The notes under the pieces were generated by a model. That model did not search any database. It was given only the letters and a program-made list of their open reading frames with translations, and had not been told where the DNA came from. This document shows, in pieces, positions 1-7,477 of a DNA stretch of 41,371 bases; positions within the stretch are counted from its first letter, which is position 1, and every line of letters begins with the position of its first letter. The position numbers and the translations under genes were made by a program. The stretch comes from Accumulibacter sp. (GTDB lineage Bacteria; Pseudomonadota; Gammaproteobacteria; Burkholderiales; Rhodocyclaceae). The stretch spans positions 1 to 41,371 of the forward strand of contig JAIRPF010000199.1 of NCBI GenBank assembly GCA_031257115.1, read 5' to 3'.

Positions 1-690
1 TCGGGCCGGAGACAACGAACTGGATTCCCGCTTTCGCGGGAATGACGGGAATTCGCGGGCGTTTGATTCAAAGACGCTTTATTCGCGCGCATCGTTTTTT
101 CGTCATTTCCTTGATAAACAGGAATCGTCGATGGCGATTCCCTAGCGCTCGCGCCGTTCCGTTTCCCCGTCATTCCCGCGAACGCGGGAATCCAGCGCGT
201 ATACTCCGGCGCGTAGCGCCGCATTTCAACGGGAGCGCGAGCGTCCTGCCCGAAAAGTGAACGATGCGGGCGAGGCGCCCGCGCTCCATCCGATATTCGC
301 GGCCCTTCGGGCCGGAGATCACGAACTGGATTCCCGCTTTCGCGGGAATGACGGGAATTCGCGGGTGTTTGATTCAAAGACGATTTATTCGCGCGCATCG
401 TTTTTTCGTCATTTCCTTGATAAACGGGGATCGACGGCGGCGATTCCTCGACATTCGCGCCATTCCGTTTCCCCGTCATTCCCGCGAACGCGGGAATCCA
501 GCGCGTATACTCCGGCGCGAAGCGCCGCATTTCAACGGGGGCGCGGGCATTCTGCCCGCAGAAAAGCGAACGATGCGGGCGGGACGCCCGCGCTCCATTC
601 GATATTCGCGGCCCTTCGGGCCGGAGACAACGAACTGGATTCCCGCTTTCGCGGGAATGACGGGAATTCGCGGGGATTCGATTCAAAAAC
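1..690. repeat. Tandem array of composite dRS3-like repeat units
   Basis: No gene is supported here. A unit of about 306-309 bp is repeated: the 20-bp palindrome ATTCCC-N8-GGGAAT occurs at 24-43, 330-349 and 639-658 (centre GCTTTCGC) and at 172-191 and 478-497 (centre GCGAACGC). Offsets between equivalent positions are 306-309 bp. Each unit has a module between two facing palindromes (172-349 and 478-658) with a GC-rich inverted-repeat core (GCGGGC...GCCCGC). A spacer follows that carries GTTTGATTCAAA and a segment beginning near TATTCGCGCGCATCG. Open frames across it are compositional by-products. The palindrome matches the neisserial dRS3 consensus, a known repeat type. Relationship by descent is not shown. 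Confidence 0.85.
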
Positions 691-709
691 ACTCCAGGGG
701 CTTCCGGCT

Positions 710-1603
710 TCACTGTTCCAGCAATTCATCCAGCGTTCGCCGCGCGCCGGCGCGCCAGTCGGGGAGACACAGCCCGAACGCCTGTCGCAGCTTGCCCGTG
801 TCGAGCCTCGAATTGAGCGGCCGCCGGGCGGGAGTGGGATACGCCGAGGTCGGAATCGCCTCGATCCGGTCGGCGGCGAGGCGCAAGGGGCGTCCGGCGC
901 GGCGCGCCCGTTCGACCACGAAACGGGCGTAGGCGTGCCAGCTCGTCTCGCCCGCCGCCGCGAGATGATACAGACCGGCCAGTTCCGGTTTGTCCTGGAC
1001 GGCGCGGATGGCGTGCGCCGTCACGTCGGCCAGGAGATCGGCGCCCGTCGGCGCGCCGATCTGGTCGCTCACGACGCGCAGCGTGTCGCGCTCGGCGGCC
1101 AGACGCAGCACGGCCTTGGCGAAATTCGCGCCGCGCGCCGCGTAAACCCAGCTGGTGCGGAAAACCAGATGCTTCGCGCAACGCGCCACCGCCTGCTCGC
1201 CTTCGAGCTTGGTTCGGCCATAGACGGAGAGCGGGCCGGTCGGATCGGTTTCCGCGCGCGGTTTGTCGCCGCTGCCGTCGAACACGTAATCGGTCGAATA
1301 ATGCACGAGCCACGCGCCGAGTTCTTCCGCCGCGCCGGCCAGGGCGGCCGGCGACCGGGCATTGATCCGCCGCGCCAGGTCGGGTTCCGACTCGGCCTTG
1401 TCCACCGCCGTATGGGCCGCCGCGTTGACGATGACGCGCGGCGCCACGCGGCGGACGGTTTCCGCCAGCTCGTCCGGGCGGGTAAAGTCGCCGCACAAGC
1501 CGTCCGAATCGAAATCGAGCGCCACGACCTCGCCCAGGGGCGCCAGGCTGCGCTGCAACTCCCAGCCGACCTGGCCATTCTTGCCGAACAGAAGAATCTT
1601 CAT
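710..1603 (-). CDS. rfbD: dTDP-4-dehydrorhamnose reductase RfbD/RmlD
   Basis: Cytoplasmic NAD(P)H-dependent reductase making dTDP-L-rhamnose, the last step of the rhamnose donor pathway for O-antigen or exopolysaccharide. The 297-residue product is normal for RmlD. An N-terminal Rossmann motif (GKNGQVG, residues 7-13), the STDYVFDG block and the YGRTK YxxxK catalytic pair of the extended SDR family are visible. The ATG at 1603 is chosen because GGAG lies 8 bases upstream and the family N-terminus (MKILLFGKNGQ) begins there; the frame stays open further upstream only through repeat DNA. It lies downstream of rfbB in the same direction, separated by 526 bp of repeat DNA, so transcription from the rfbB promoter is possible but not assured. 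rfbA and rfbC are not in the window. Confidence 0.95.
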   Translation of the reverse strand: MKILLFGKNGQVGWELQRSLAPLGEVVALDFDSDGLCGDFTRPDELAETVRRVAPRVIVNAAAHTAVDKAESEPDLARRINARSPAALAGAAEELGAWLVHYSTDYVFDGSGDKPRAETDPTGPLSVYGRTKLEGEQAVARCAKHLVFRTSWVYAARGANFAKAVLRLAAERDTLRVVSDQIGAPTGADLLADVTAHAIRAVQDKPELAGLYHLAAAGETSWHAYARFVVERARRAGRPLRLAADRIEAIPTSAYPTPARRPLNSRLDTGKLRQAFGLCLPDWRAGARRTLDELLEQ

Positions 1604-2129
1604 CGCGGACACTCCGGATTCATGAAGGCCCCGCCCACGGCGGGCGCGGCGGAAACCAGGATCGTCATTCCCGCGAACGCGGGAATCCGGCGCGCACATT
1701 CCGGCGCAAAGCGCCGCGTTTCAACGGGAACGCGGGCGTCCCGCCCGCAGAAAAGCGAACGGAGCGGGCGAGACGCCCGCGCTCCATCCGATATTCGCGG
1801 CCCTTCGGGCCGGAGGCAACGGACTGGATTCCCGCTTTCGCGGGAATGACGGGAATGTGGGGGCGCGGGATTCCCGCCCGCGTGGAAATGACGGAAATTC
1901 GCGGGCGTTTGGTTCAAAAACGCTCTGGAGTATTTTCGATTCGGATGTTTACGCATTTCAGCGGCGTCGACCGATCATTCCATCCCGGTTCGTTCATCAA
2001 ATTTCCTGGATTCCGGCAGGCAAAGGAATGACGGGCGGGGATTGGCGGCTGTCACCCCGTGAATCCTCCAGTGAGTCCGGTTTTTCGCCGTGTTCGCCAT
2101 ATTCGCCGTGGTTGCGCCCTTTTCCACTT
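1604..2129. repeat. Composite dRS3-like element between rfbB and rfbD
   Basis: This 526-bp gap has no supported gene. It contains a third copy of the module seen at 172-349 and 478-658: facing ATTCCC-N8-GGGAAT palindromes at 1667-1686 and 1828-1847 enclose the GCGGGC/GCCCGC core. A GTTTGGTTCAAAAACGCTC boundary motif follows near 1907-1925. Positions about 2080-2130 carry a short run of CCGTG/CGCCGT units of the kind seen again near 6740, 22380, 26640 and 32600. The element sits inside what would otherwise be an rfbBD operon and may weaken or end transcription between the two genes. Confidence 0.75.
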
Positions 2130-3194
2130 TCATCGCTCCGCGTAGTTCTTTTCCAGCCAGTCGCGGTAAGCGCCGGACTGGACGTTGGCCAGCCATTCCG
2201 GGTGATCGAGGTACCAGCGCACGGTCTTGCGGAGGCCGGTGGCGAAGGTTTCGGCCGGACGCCAGGAGAGTTCGCGCTCGATCTTGCCGGCGTCGATGGC
2301 ATAGCGCCGGTCGTGGCCGGGACGATCGGCGACGTAGGCGATCTGTTCGCCGTAGGATCGGCCGTCGGCGCGGGGACGCCATTCGTCGAGCAGACCGGCG
2401 ATGGCGCGAACGATATCGAGATTGGGCTTTTCGTTCCAGCCGCCGATGTTGTAGGTCTCGCCCGGACGGCCCGCGTCGAGGACGCGGCGGATCGCCGCGC
2501 AATGGTCACTCACGTACAGCCAGTCGCGGATCTGCATCCCGTCGCCGTAGATGGGCAGGCTTTTTCCGGCGAGCGCGTTGACGATCATCAGCGGGATGAG
2601 CTTTTCGGGGAACTGAAAGGGGCCGTAGTTGTTCGAACAGTTCGTTGTCAGGACCGGCAGGCCATAGGTGCGATGATAGGCGCGCGCGAGGTGGTCGGAA
2701 GCCGCCTTGGACGCGGAATACGGACTGTTGGGCGCATAGCGGTGGGTTTCGGAAAAGGCCGGGGCGTCAACGTCGAGCGAGCCATAAACTTCGTCGGTGG
2801 ACACATGCAGGAAACGAAACGCGGATTTTGCGGCGTCGTTCAGCGCCGAATGATGGGCGCGGACACATTCGAGCAGATTGAAAGCGCCGACGATGTTGGT
2901 CTGGATGAAATCGCCCGGCCCGTGGATCGAGCGGTCGACGTGGCTTTCCGCGGCGAAGTTGATTACCGCGCGCGGCGCGTGTTTTTGCAGCAGGTTTTCG
3001 ACGAGCGGCCTGTCGCCGATGTCGCCCCGGACGAAGGCGTAACGCGGATCGCCGCGCAATTCCGCGAGATTTTCCAGGTTTCCGGCGTAGGTCAGCCTGT
3101 CCAGGTTGATGACCGGCTCATCGCGCTCTTCCAGCCAGTCGAGGATGAAATTGCTGCCGATGAAACCCGCGCCTCCCGTCACCAGAATGGTCAT
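2130..3194 (-). CDS. rfbB: dTDP-glucose 4,6-dehydratase RfbB/RmlB
   Basis: Converts dTDP-glucose to dTDP-4-keto-6-deoxyglucose, the second step of dTDP-rhamnose synthesis, in the cytoplasm. At 354 residues it has the normal length. Visible features are the NAD-binding GGAGFIG at residues 7-13, the STDEVYG segment carrying the catalytic Asp-Glu pair, and the YSASK YxxxK motif followed by the conserved SDHL. The ATG at 3194 is preceded by a G-rich Shine-Dalgarno (GGGGGGA) four bases upstream. A TATGAT -10-like hexamer lies about 45 bp upstream. It is followed by rfbD after a repeat-filled gap, so the usual rfbBDAC order is only partly preserved and rfbA/rfbC must lie elsewhere. Confidence 0.97.
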   Translation of the reverse strand: MTILVTGGAGFIGSNFILDWLEERDEPVINLDRLTYAGNLENLAELRGDPRYAFVRGDIGDRPLVENLLQKHAPRAVINFAAESHVDRSIHGPGDFIQTNIVGAFNLLECVRAHHSALNDAAKSAFRFLHVSTDEVYGSLDVDAPAFSETHRYAPNSPYSASKAASDHLARAYHRTYGLPVLTTNCSNNYGPFQFPEKLIPLMIVNALAGKSLPIYGDGMQIRDWLYVSDHCAAIRRVLDAGRPGETYNIGGWNEKPNLDIVRAIAGLLDEWRPRADGRSYGEQIAYVADRPGHDRRYAIDAGKIERELSWRPAETFATGLRKTVRWYLDHPEWLANVQSGAYRDWLEKNYAER

Positions 3195-3235
3195 CGCATC
3201 CCCCCTGGGCGGCCCGCCCGATCCGCAAAGATGGA

Positions 3236-3264
3236 ATCATAGCGAAAAGTCCGGCGGAAAATCA
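3236..3264 (-). promoter_or_regulatory. Possible rfbB promoter
   Basis: On the minus strand TATGAT (3241-3236) is a near-consensus -10 hexamer about 45 bp upstream of the rfbB ATG. The -35 region 17 bp further up (TGATTT) is poor, so an activator or an extended context would be needed. Confidence 0.3.
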
Positions 3265-3387
3265 GCGGCGGGCCGCCACCTCGGCCTTCGGGGTGGGATT
3301 CCGGCACGGCGCCGGTTTCATTTCGCGGACGGCGCAGGTGGCGCGGCAGGGCGAAGCCGGCAAAATCAGCGATGATTCGGCAATGGA

Positions 3388-3535
3388 GTGGCGAGCAACT
3401 CATTAGCGGCAGGCATTCATGCCTGTCGCGGTCAACGAACTTGGAAGGTGGCTACGTCTACACCCCTCCCAGGTGGCCACGGCCGGAACCCCGGCCTTCG
3501 CACCGCCCTGAAGGGCGGGGTTTCAGACCGGAGCC
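3388..3535. mobile_element. Hairpin-rich IS200/IS605-like end or MITE remnant
   Basis: The gap 3195-3568 contains no gene. Three strong hairpins cluster in it: 3406-3429 (GCGGCAGGCAT against ATGCCTGTCGC, one mismatch), 3481-3496 (GGCCGG-aacc-CCGGCC) and 3503-3518 (CCGCCCT-ga-AGGGCGG, followed by GGTTTC). Subterminal palindromes of this type, including a CCGCCCTGAAGGGCGGGG block, are typical of IS200/IS605-family ends and of TnpB-associated right ends. No tnpA or tnpB frame is present, so this would be a non-autonomous or decayed copy. The assignment is by resemblance only; the hairpin at 3503-3518 could instead act as a terminator. Confidence 0.35.
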
Positions 3536-3568
3536 GGTTTTACGATGAATTTTCCGAAGGATGGCACG

Positions 3569-4300
3569 ATGGAACAGATGGAACAGATGGAACAGATGAA
3601 ACAGGCCACGCAGACACGCCGCTGGCTTCGCGCCCGCGACGACGGCGCTTTCCGGCGGCGGGCCGTCGAAACGATTCTCGCCACGGCCGGAGCGGCGATC
3701 CGGGAGCGCGGACGATTTCTTCTGGCTCTGGCCGGCGGCGGCACGCCGCGCGGGATTTACGAAACGCTCCGCTCCGTCCGGGCCGACTGGGCGAAATGGC
3801 ATCTTTATTTCGGCGACGAACGCTGCGCGCCCAGGGACGATCCCGAACGCAACTCGCGCATGGCCGCCGACGCCTGGCTGTCCCACGTCCCCATTCCGCC
3901 CGCGCAAATCCACGTCATCCCCGGCGAACTGGGCGCGCGCGAGGCGGCGGCGGCCTACGCGGCGTCGCTGCGGGGCGTGGGCGATTTCGACCTGGTGCTG
4001 CTTGGCCTGGGCGAGGACGGCCATACGGCCAGTCTGTTTCCCGGCGGCGACTGGGAAACCGCGCCCGCGTCGGCGGACGTCTTGCCGGTATTCGACGCGC
4101 CCAAGCCGCCTCCGGAGCGCGTGAGCCTGAGCGCCGCCCGGCTGAGCCGCGCCGGCAAGGCGCTGTTCCTGGTGAGCGGCGAATCCAAGCGCCAAGCCAT
4201 CGCCGACTGGCGATCCGGCCGTCCCATCCCCGCCGCCGCGATCCGCCCGCCGGCGGGCGTCGATGTGCTGGTGTCGGCGGAACTGTGGGAAAGCCGTTGA
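3569..4300 (+). CDS. pgl: 6-phosphogluconolactonase (DevB/Pgl type)
   Basis: Hydrolyses 6-phosphogluconolactone to 6-phosphogluconate, the second step of the oxidative pentose phosphate branch, in the cytoplasm. The GlcN6P-isomerase-like fold signature is clear: GGGTPRG near the N-terminus, the FGDERC block with the following DDPERNSR, and the LLGLGEDGHTASLFPG block. The ATG at 3569 has AAGGA seven bases upstream; an earlier in-frame ATG at 3545 has a more distant GGAG. The start is ambiguous because the 9-bp unit ATGGAACAG is repeated three times plus one variant (3569-3604), giving MEQMEQMEQMKQ before the conserved domain. zwf follows on the same strand after 643 bp, consistent with one functional pair but probably not one tight operon. 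Confidence 0.93.
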   Translation: MEQMEQMEQMKQATQTRRWLRARDDGAFRRRAVETILATAGAAIRERGRFLLALAGGGTPRGIYETLRSVRADWAKWHLYFGDERCAPRDDPERNSRMAADAWLSHVPIPPAQIHVIPGELGAREAAAAYAASLRGVGDFDLVLLGLGEDGHTASLFPGGDWETAPASADVLPVFDAPKPPPERVSLSAARLSRAGKALFLVSGESKRQAIADWRSGRPIPAAAIRPPAGVDVLVSAELWESR

Positions 4301-4943
4301 TTCCATTCCTGGAACGTTTTCGGTTCGACCATGCGTCATGAAGGGCGAAAAAGCGAACGAGAGGTAAGGGGACGATACCCGCCCCCTCCCGGCAATACAA
4401 AAGATGCGGCGCCGCGCACCGGAAGGTACGTGCTGGATTCCCGCTTTCGCGGGAATGACGGGAATTTGTTGGCGGTTACGGGGATTTTGCGGACGTTTGA
4501 TTCAAAAACGCTCTAAAAAGTAAACGAGGCTGGCGAGACGGAGGAAGCTTGGCGGTTGAATTCCCGGACGTGATCAAACAGAAATAGGAATCGTCATTCT
4601 CTTGATAAACCGGAATCCGGTTCGTCCATCAAACATTACGTCTGAAACTCGACCGCCCGACTCCTTCCGACCCGCGGCTTCGCCGCGGGCCACTTCCTTC
4701 AAGAGGGAGGTTTCTGGTCAGCGTGCTGCGCGCGGAAGAGGCGGGCGAGGGCGCTCGCTCCTGCGGTTTTCCGCGAAACGCCCGGCTTGTGTCGTGAGGG
4801 AATGAACGAAAAACGCCCCAGACCATCGTTGATTTTGCCGCCCTCGCCTTGCCGCGCCGCGCGCGGGGCGAAGGCGACAAAAGCGCGGACAATTCAGGAA
4901 TGGAATAAATTATCGTTTTCTCCAACGAATGAGGCCAATCGAG
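4301..4943. repeat. Repeat-bearing gap between pgl and zwf
   Basis: No gene is supported. A dRS3-like palindrome lies at 4437-4456, followed at about 4491-4515 by GTTTGATTCAAAAACGCTC, in which GCGTTT-like and AAACGC-like arms flank GATTCAA. Positions about 4690-4770 contain a short stretch related to other gap DNA in this window (CTTCAAGAGGGAGGTTT). The 80 bp before zwf are AT-richer and could hold its promoter, but no clear hexamer pair is visible. Confidence 0.6.
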
Positions 4944-6362
4944 ATGACCACGACTTCCCTGCGGCAATCGGACGCGCTGGTGCTTTTCGGAGCGACGGGC
5001 GATCTGGCGTACAAGAAACTGTTTCCGGCCCTCCATGCCATGATCCGGAACGGCGCGCTGGACGCGCCCAAGGTGCCGGTCGTCGGCGTCGCTTCGGCGA
5101 AATGGCGGGAAGACGAGGTGCGCGAGCGGATCGTCCGGAGCGTCGGGGAACACGGCGGCGTCGCCGATTCCGGGGCGCTCGGCCGCCTGCTCGCCGGATT
5201 CCGCTACGTCGGTGGCGACTACGGTGACGCCGGCGTTTTCCGGGCGATCCGCGAGGCGCTGCCCGACGCGCGGCGTCCCACTCACTACCTGGCGATTCCT
5301 CCGGCGATGTTCGAGACCGTGATCGCCGGACTGGGCGCGGCGGGCTTGGCCGAAAACGCCCGCGTCATCGTGGAAAAGCCTTTCGGCAGGGATCTGGCGT
5401 CGGCGCGCGAACTCAACCGCATCGCCCAGGCCGCCTTTCCGGAGAAATCGATCTTCCGCATCGATCACTACCTTGGCAAGGAGGCGATCATGAACATTCT
5501 TTACTTTCGCTTCGCCAATTCGTTTCTCGAACCGATCTGGAACCGCAATTACATCGACAACGTCCAGATCACCCTTTCGGAACGCTTCGGCGTGGAAGGC
5601 CGGGGCGCGTTTTACGAAACGGCCGGATGCCTGCGCGACGTGATCCAGAACCATCTGTTCCAGATCGTCGCCCTGCTGGCCATGGAGCCGCCGGTGTACC
5701 GGGGATACGGCGCCGTCCAGGACAAGACGGCGGAAGTGTTCCGCGCCATGCGGCCGCTCAGGCCGGGCGATCTCGTCCGGGGGCAGTACGCGGGCTATCT
5801 GGACGAGGCGGGCGTCGACCGCGATTCGGACGTCGAAACATTTTGCGCGTTGCGGCTCTTCATCGACTCGTGGCGCTGGGAAGGCGTTCCCTGGTTCCTG
5901 CGCGCCGGCAAGGCCCTGGCGGGAACGGTGGCCGAGGTGCTCGTCCAGCTGAAGCGCCCGCCGCAGCGCCTGTTCGAGGACAGCGCCGTCCAGGCCGGCC
6001 GGGCCAACTATCTCCGCTTCAGGATATCCCCGGACGCCGCCGTCGCTCTGGCCGCGCGGGTCAAGACGACCGGCGAGGAATTCGCCGGGGAGCAGCGCGA
6101 GCTCTACCTGCTGAACGAGCGTTCCGGGGAAGCCTCCCCTTACGAGCGCCTGCTGACCGACGCGCTGGCCGGAAAAGGCGCGCTGTTCATCCGCCAGGAC
6201 GCCGTCGAAGCGGCGTGGGCCGTCGTCGATCCGGTGCTCGCGGATCGCCCCCGCGCCCTGCCTTATCCCCGCGGCAGCTGGGGGCCGCCGGACGCGGACA
6301 GGCTCGTCGAAGCGCACGGCGGATGGACCCTCCCGGAAATCCATCAGGATATTTCACGATAG
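4944..6362 (+). CDS. zwf: Glucose-6-phosphate 1-dehydrogenase
   Basis: Oxidises glucose 6-phosphate to 6-phosphogluconolactone with NAD(P)+, feeding Pgl and the oxidative pentose phosphate or Entner-Doudoroff route. The 472-residue length is typical. The nucleotide-binding GATGDLAYKKLFPAL lies near the N-terminus; the substrate/catalytic signature RIDHYLGKE is present (about residue 177), followed by the conserved NRNYIDNVQIT block and, in the C-terminal domain, RAGKAL. The ATG at 4944 is preferred over one at 4929 because AGG sits 9 bases upstream, whereas nothing ribosome-binding precedes 4929. Pgl lies upstream on the same strand; no gnd or edd is in the window. Confidence 0.97.
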   Translation: MTTTSLRQSDALVLFGATGDLAYKKLFPALHAMIRNGALDAPKVPVVGVASAKWREDEVRERIVRSVGEHGGVADSGALGRLLAGFRYVGGDYGDAGVFRAIREALPDARRPTHYLAIPPAMFETVIAGLGAAGLAENARVIVEKPFGRDLASARELNRIAQAAFPEKSIFRIDHYLGKEAIMNILYFRFANSFLEPIWNRNYIDNVQITLSERFGVEGRGAFYETAGCLRDVIQNHLFQIVALLAMEPPVYRGYGAVQDKTAEVFRAMRPLRPGDLVRGQYAGYLDEAGVDRDSDVETFCALRLFIDSWRWEGVPWFLRAGKALAGTVAEVLVQLKRPPQRLFEDSAVQAGRANYLRFRISPDAAVALAARVKTTGEEFAGEQRELYLLNERSGEASPYERLLTDALAGKGALFIRQDAVEAAWAVVDPVLADRPRALPYPRGSWGPPDADRLVEAHGGWTLPEIHQDISR

Positions 6363-6830
6363 CCATGTCCGCATTTGGGGGAAGAGTGAAGGGGAAGGGG
6401 AAGGGTAAAACCGCGTGGAAGGTGAAACATGAAAGGTGACAAATCTTCCCAGGAATCGACCGTCATCCCTTTTCTGCAAGGGAAAGGGGCGCGAAGCGCT
6501 TTGGGCAAGCATCCCTCGATAGGGAGGATTGTCTTGTGGCCTTCGCGCCGGTGACTTTGGCCTTTCTCTTGAAGAAGGCGGCTCGCGCGGCGGCGTGTTT
6601 TTGAATCAACCGCCCGCGAATCCTCGTCATTCCCGCTTTCGCGGGAATGACGAGGAGGGGGGCCAGCGAAGGCAGCGGTGAACTGGATTCCCGCATATCA
6701 GGGGGATGGAGAAGAGATGGAACGGTCATCAATTTGGGTCGAAAATTTCCGTTGTGCCCGCCGTATTCGTCGTGGTTGACTCGCCTTTCTCCGCATCCAC
6801 CGTGGTCAAACCAAAAAAAGCGCCTGCCGG
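6363..6830. repeat. Repeat-bearing gap upstream of the tRNA genes
   Basis: No protein gene is supported. A purine-rich run (about 6380-6440) follows zwf. At about 6597-6648 a composite end occurs in inverted orientation: GTTTTTGAATCAACCGCCCG leads into a dRS3-like palindrome at 6629-6648. Positions about 6740-6815 contain CCGTATTCGTCGTGGTTGAC and related CCGTGGT units of the second repeat family seen near 2090, 22400, 26640 and 32620. Confidence 0.6.
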
Positions 6831-6831
6831 G

Positions 6832-6860
6832 TTGACGTTCCAATCTCACCATGACAGAAT
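6832..6860 (+). promoter_or_regulatory. Promoter of the tRNA-Tyr/tRNA-Gly unit
   Basis: TTGACG (6832-6837) and CAGAAT (6855-6860) are separated by exactly 17 bp, close to the sigma-70 consensus. The implied start near 6867 lies just ahead of tRNA-Tyr at 6876, as expected for a stable-RNA promoter. This is the best-formed housekeeping promoter on the plus strand of the window. Confidence 0.7.
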
Positions 6861-6875
6861 AAGCAGTTCCGAGTC

Positions 6876-6963
<88 letters not shown>

Positions 6964-7011
6964 TGTTGGCGCTGCAAGGATCGTGGTTTGCAATGTTGTG
7001 AGCGCGGTTTC

Positions 7012-7085
7012 GCGGGTGTAGCTCAATGGTAGAGCCGAAGCCTTCCAAGCTTAAGACGAGGGTTCGATTCCCTTCACCCGCTCCA
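7012..7085 (+). tRNA. tRNA-Gly (anticodon TCC)
   Basis: A 74-nt tRNA with encoded CCA at 7083-7085. Acceptor arms GCGGGTG/CACCCGC, the D-arm GCTCAATGGTAGAGC, the anticodon loop CTTCCAA (TCC at 7044-7046) and T-arm GGGTTCGATTCCC are all visible. One mismatch is seen at the base of the anticodon stem (G against A). It is probably co-transcribed with tRNA-Tyr. Confidence 0.96.
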
Positions 7086-7256
7086 GCATGACTTCCACGG
7101 ATATCCGCTGATTTCTGCAAGCGGTTGGCACTCACCAAAATCCGCTTTACCCGTAGCTGGACTGAATCAGTCCATTCCTCACCACCAGAACAGCTGGGGC
7201 GATTCCGGATTGTTGCCGGGGTTGGGTGGTTCATGGGAAAAGTATCCGACTCCTGA

Positions 7257-7469
7257 CTTTATTCAGGCGCGGACACGGCGCTTGCCGGCATTGTCGTCCG
7301 GCGAGCCAAGGCCGCCGGAAAAGAGCGCGCCATCCCCAACTTTGATGAGCCGTCATTGGCCGTCCCGGCCACGGGCGCGAAATTTTCCATTTTGCGTGAC
7401 AAAGGCATTATTCACGGCGACTCGAATCACTCACGAGTCATTCAACGCGAATATGCCCGATCCGCATGA
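7257..7469 (+). pseudogene. Unidentified open-frame remnant after the tRNA genes
   Basis: The gap 7086-7477 has no complete gene. Frame 7257-7469 is open for 70 codons and ends in TGA at 7467. Its translation has a protein-like composition (for example AGIVVRRAKAAGKERAIPNF and later FSILRDKGIIHGDSNHSRV) and uses more AT-rich codons than its neighbours. There is no start codon after the TGA at 7254, so it would be the 3' end of a broken gene. I do not recognise the family. It could be chance. Confidence 0.25.
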
Positions 7470-7477
7470 TCCTGGAA

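Noticed and set aside
1-690. CRISPR-like array of palindromic repeats
   Set aside because: Repeats come as facing pairs in alternating orientation, and the intervening sequences are themselves repeated, unlike unique spacers; no cas genes are present.
257-1849. 530-codon plus-strand open frame over the repeat array and rfbD
   Set aside because: Its first third is repeat DNA and the rest is antisense to rfbD, which has clear RmlD motifs.
710-3194. Complete rfbBDAC rhamnose operon
   Set aside because: Only rfbB and rfbD are present; no nucleotidyltransferase (rfbA) or epimerase (rfbC) frame is seen in the window.
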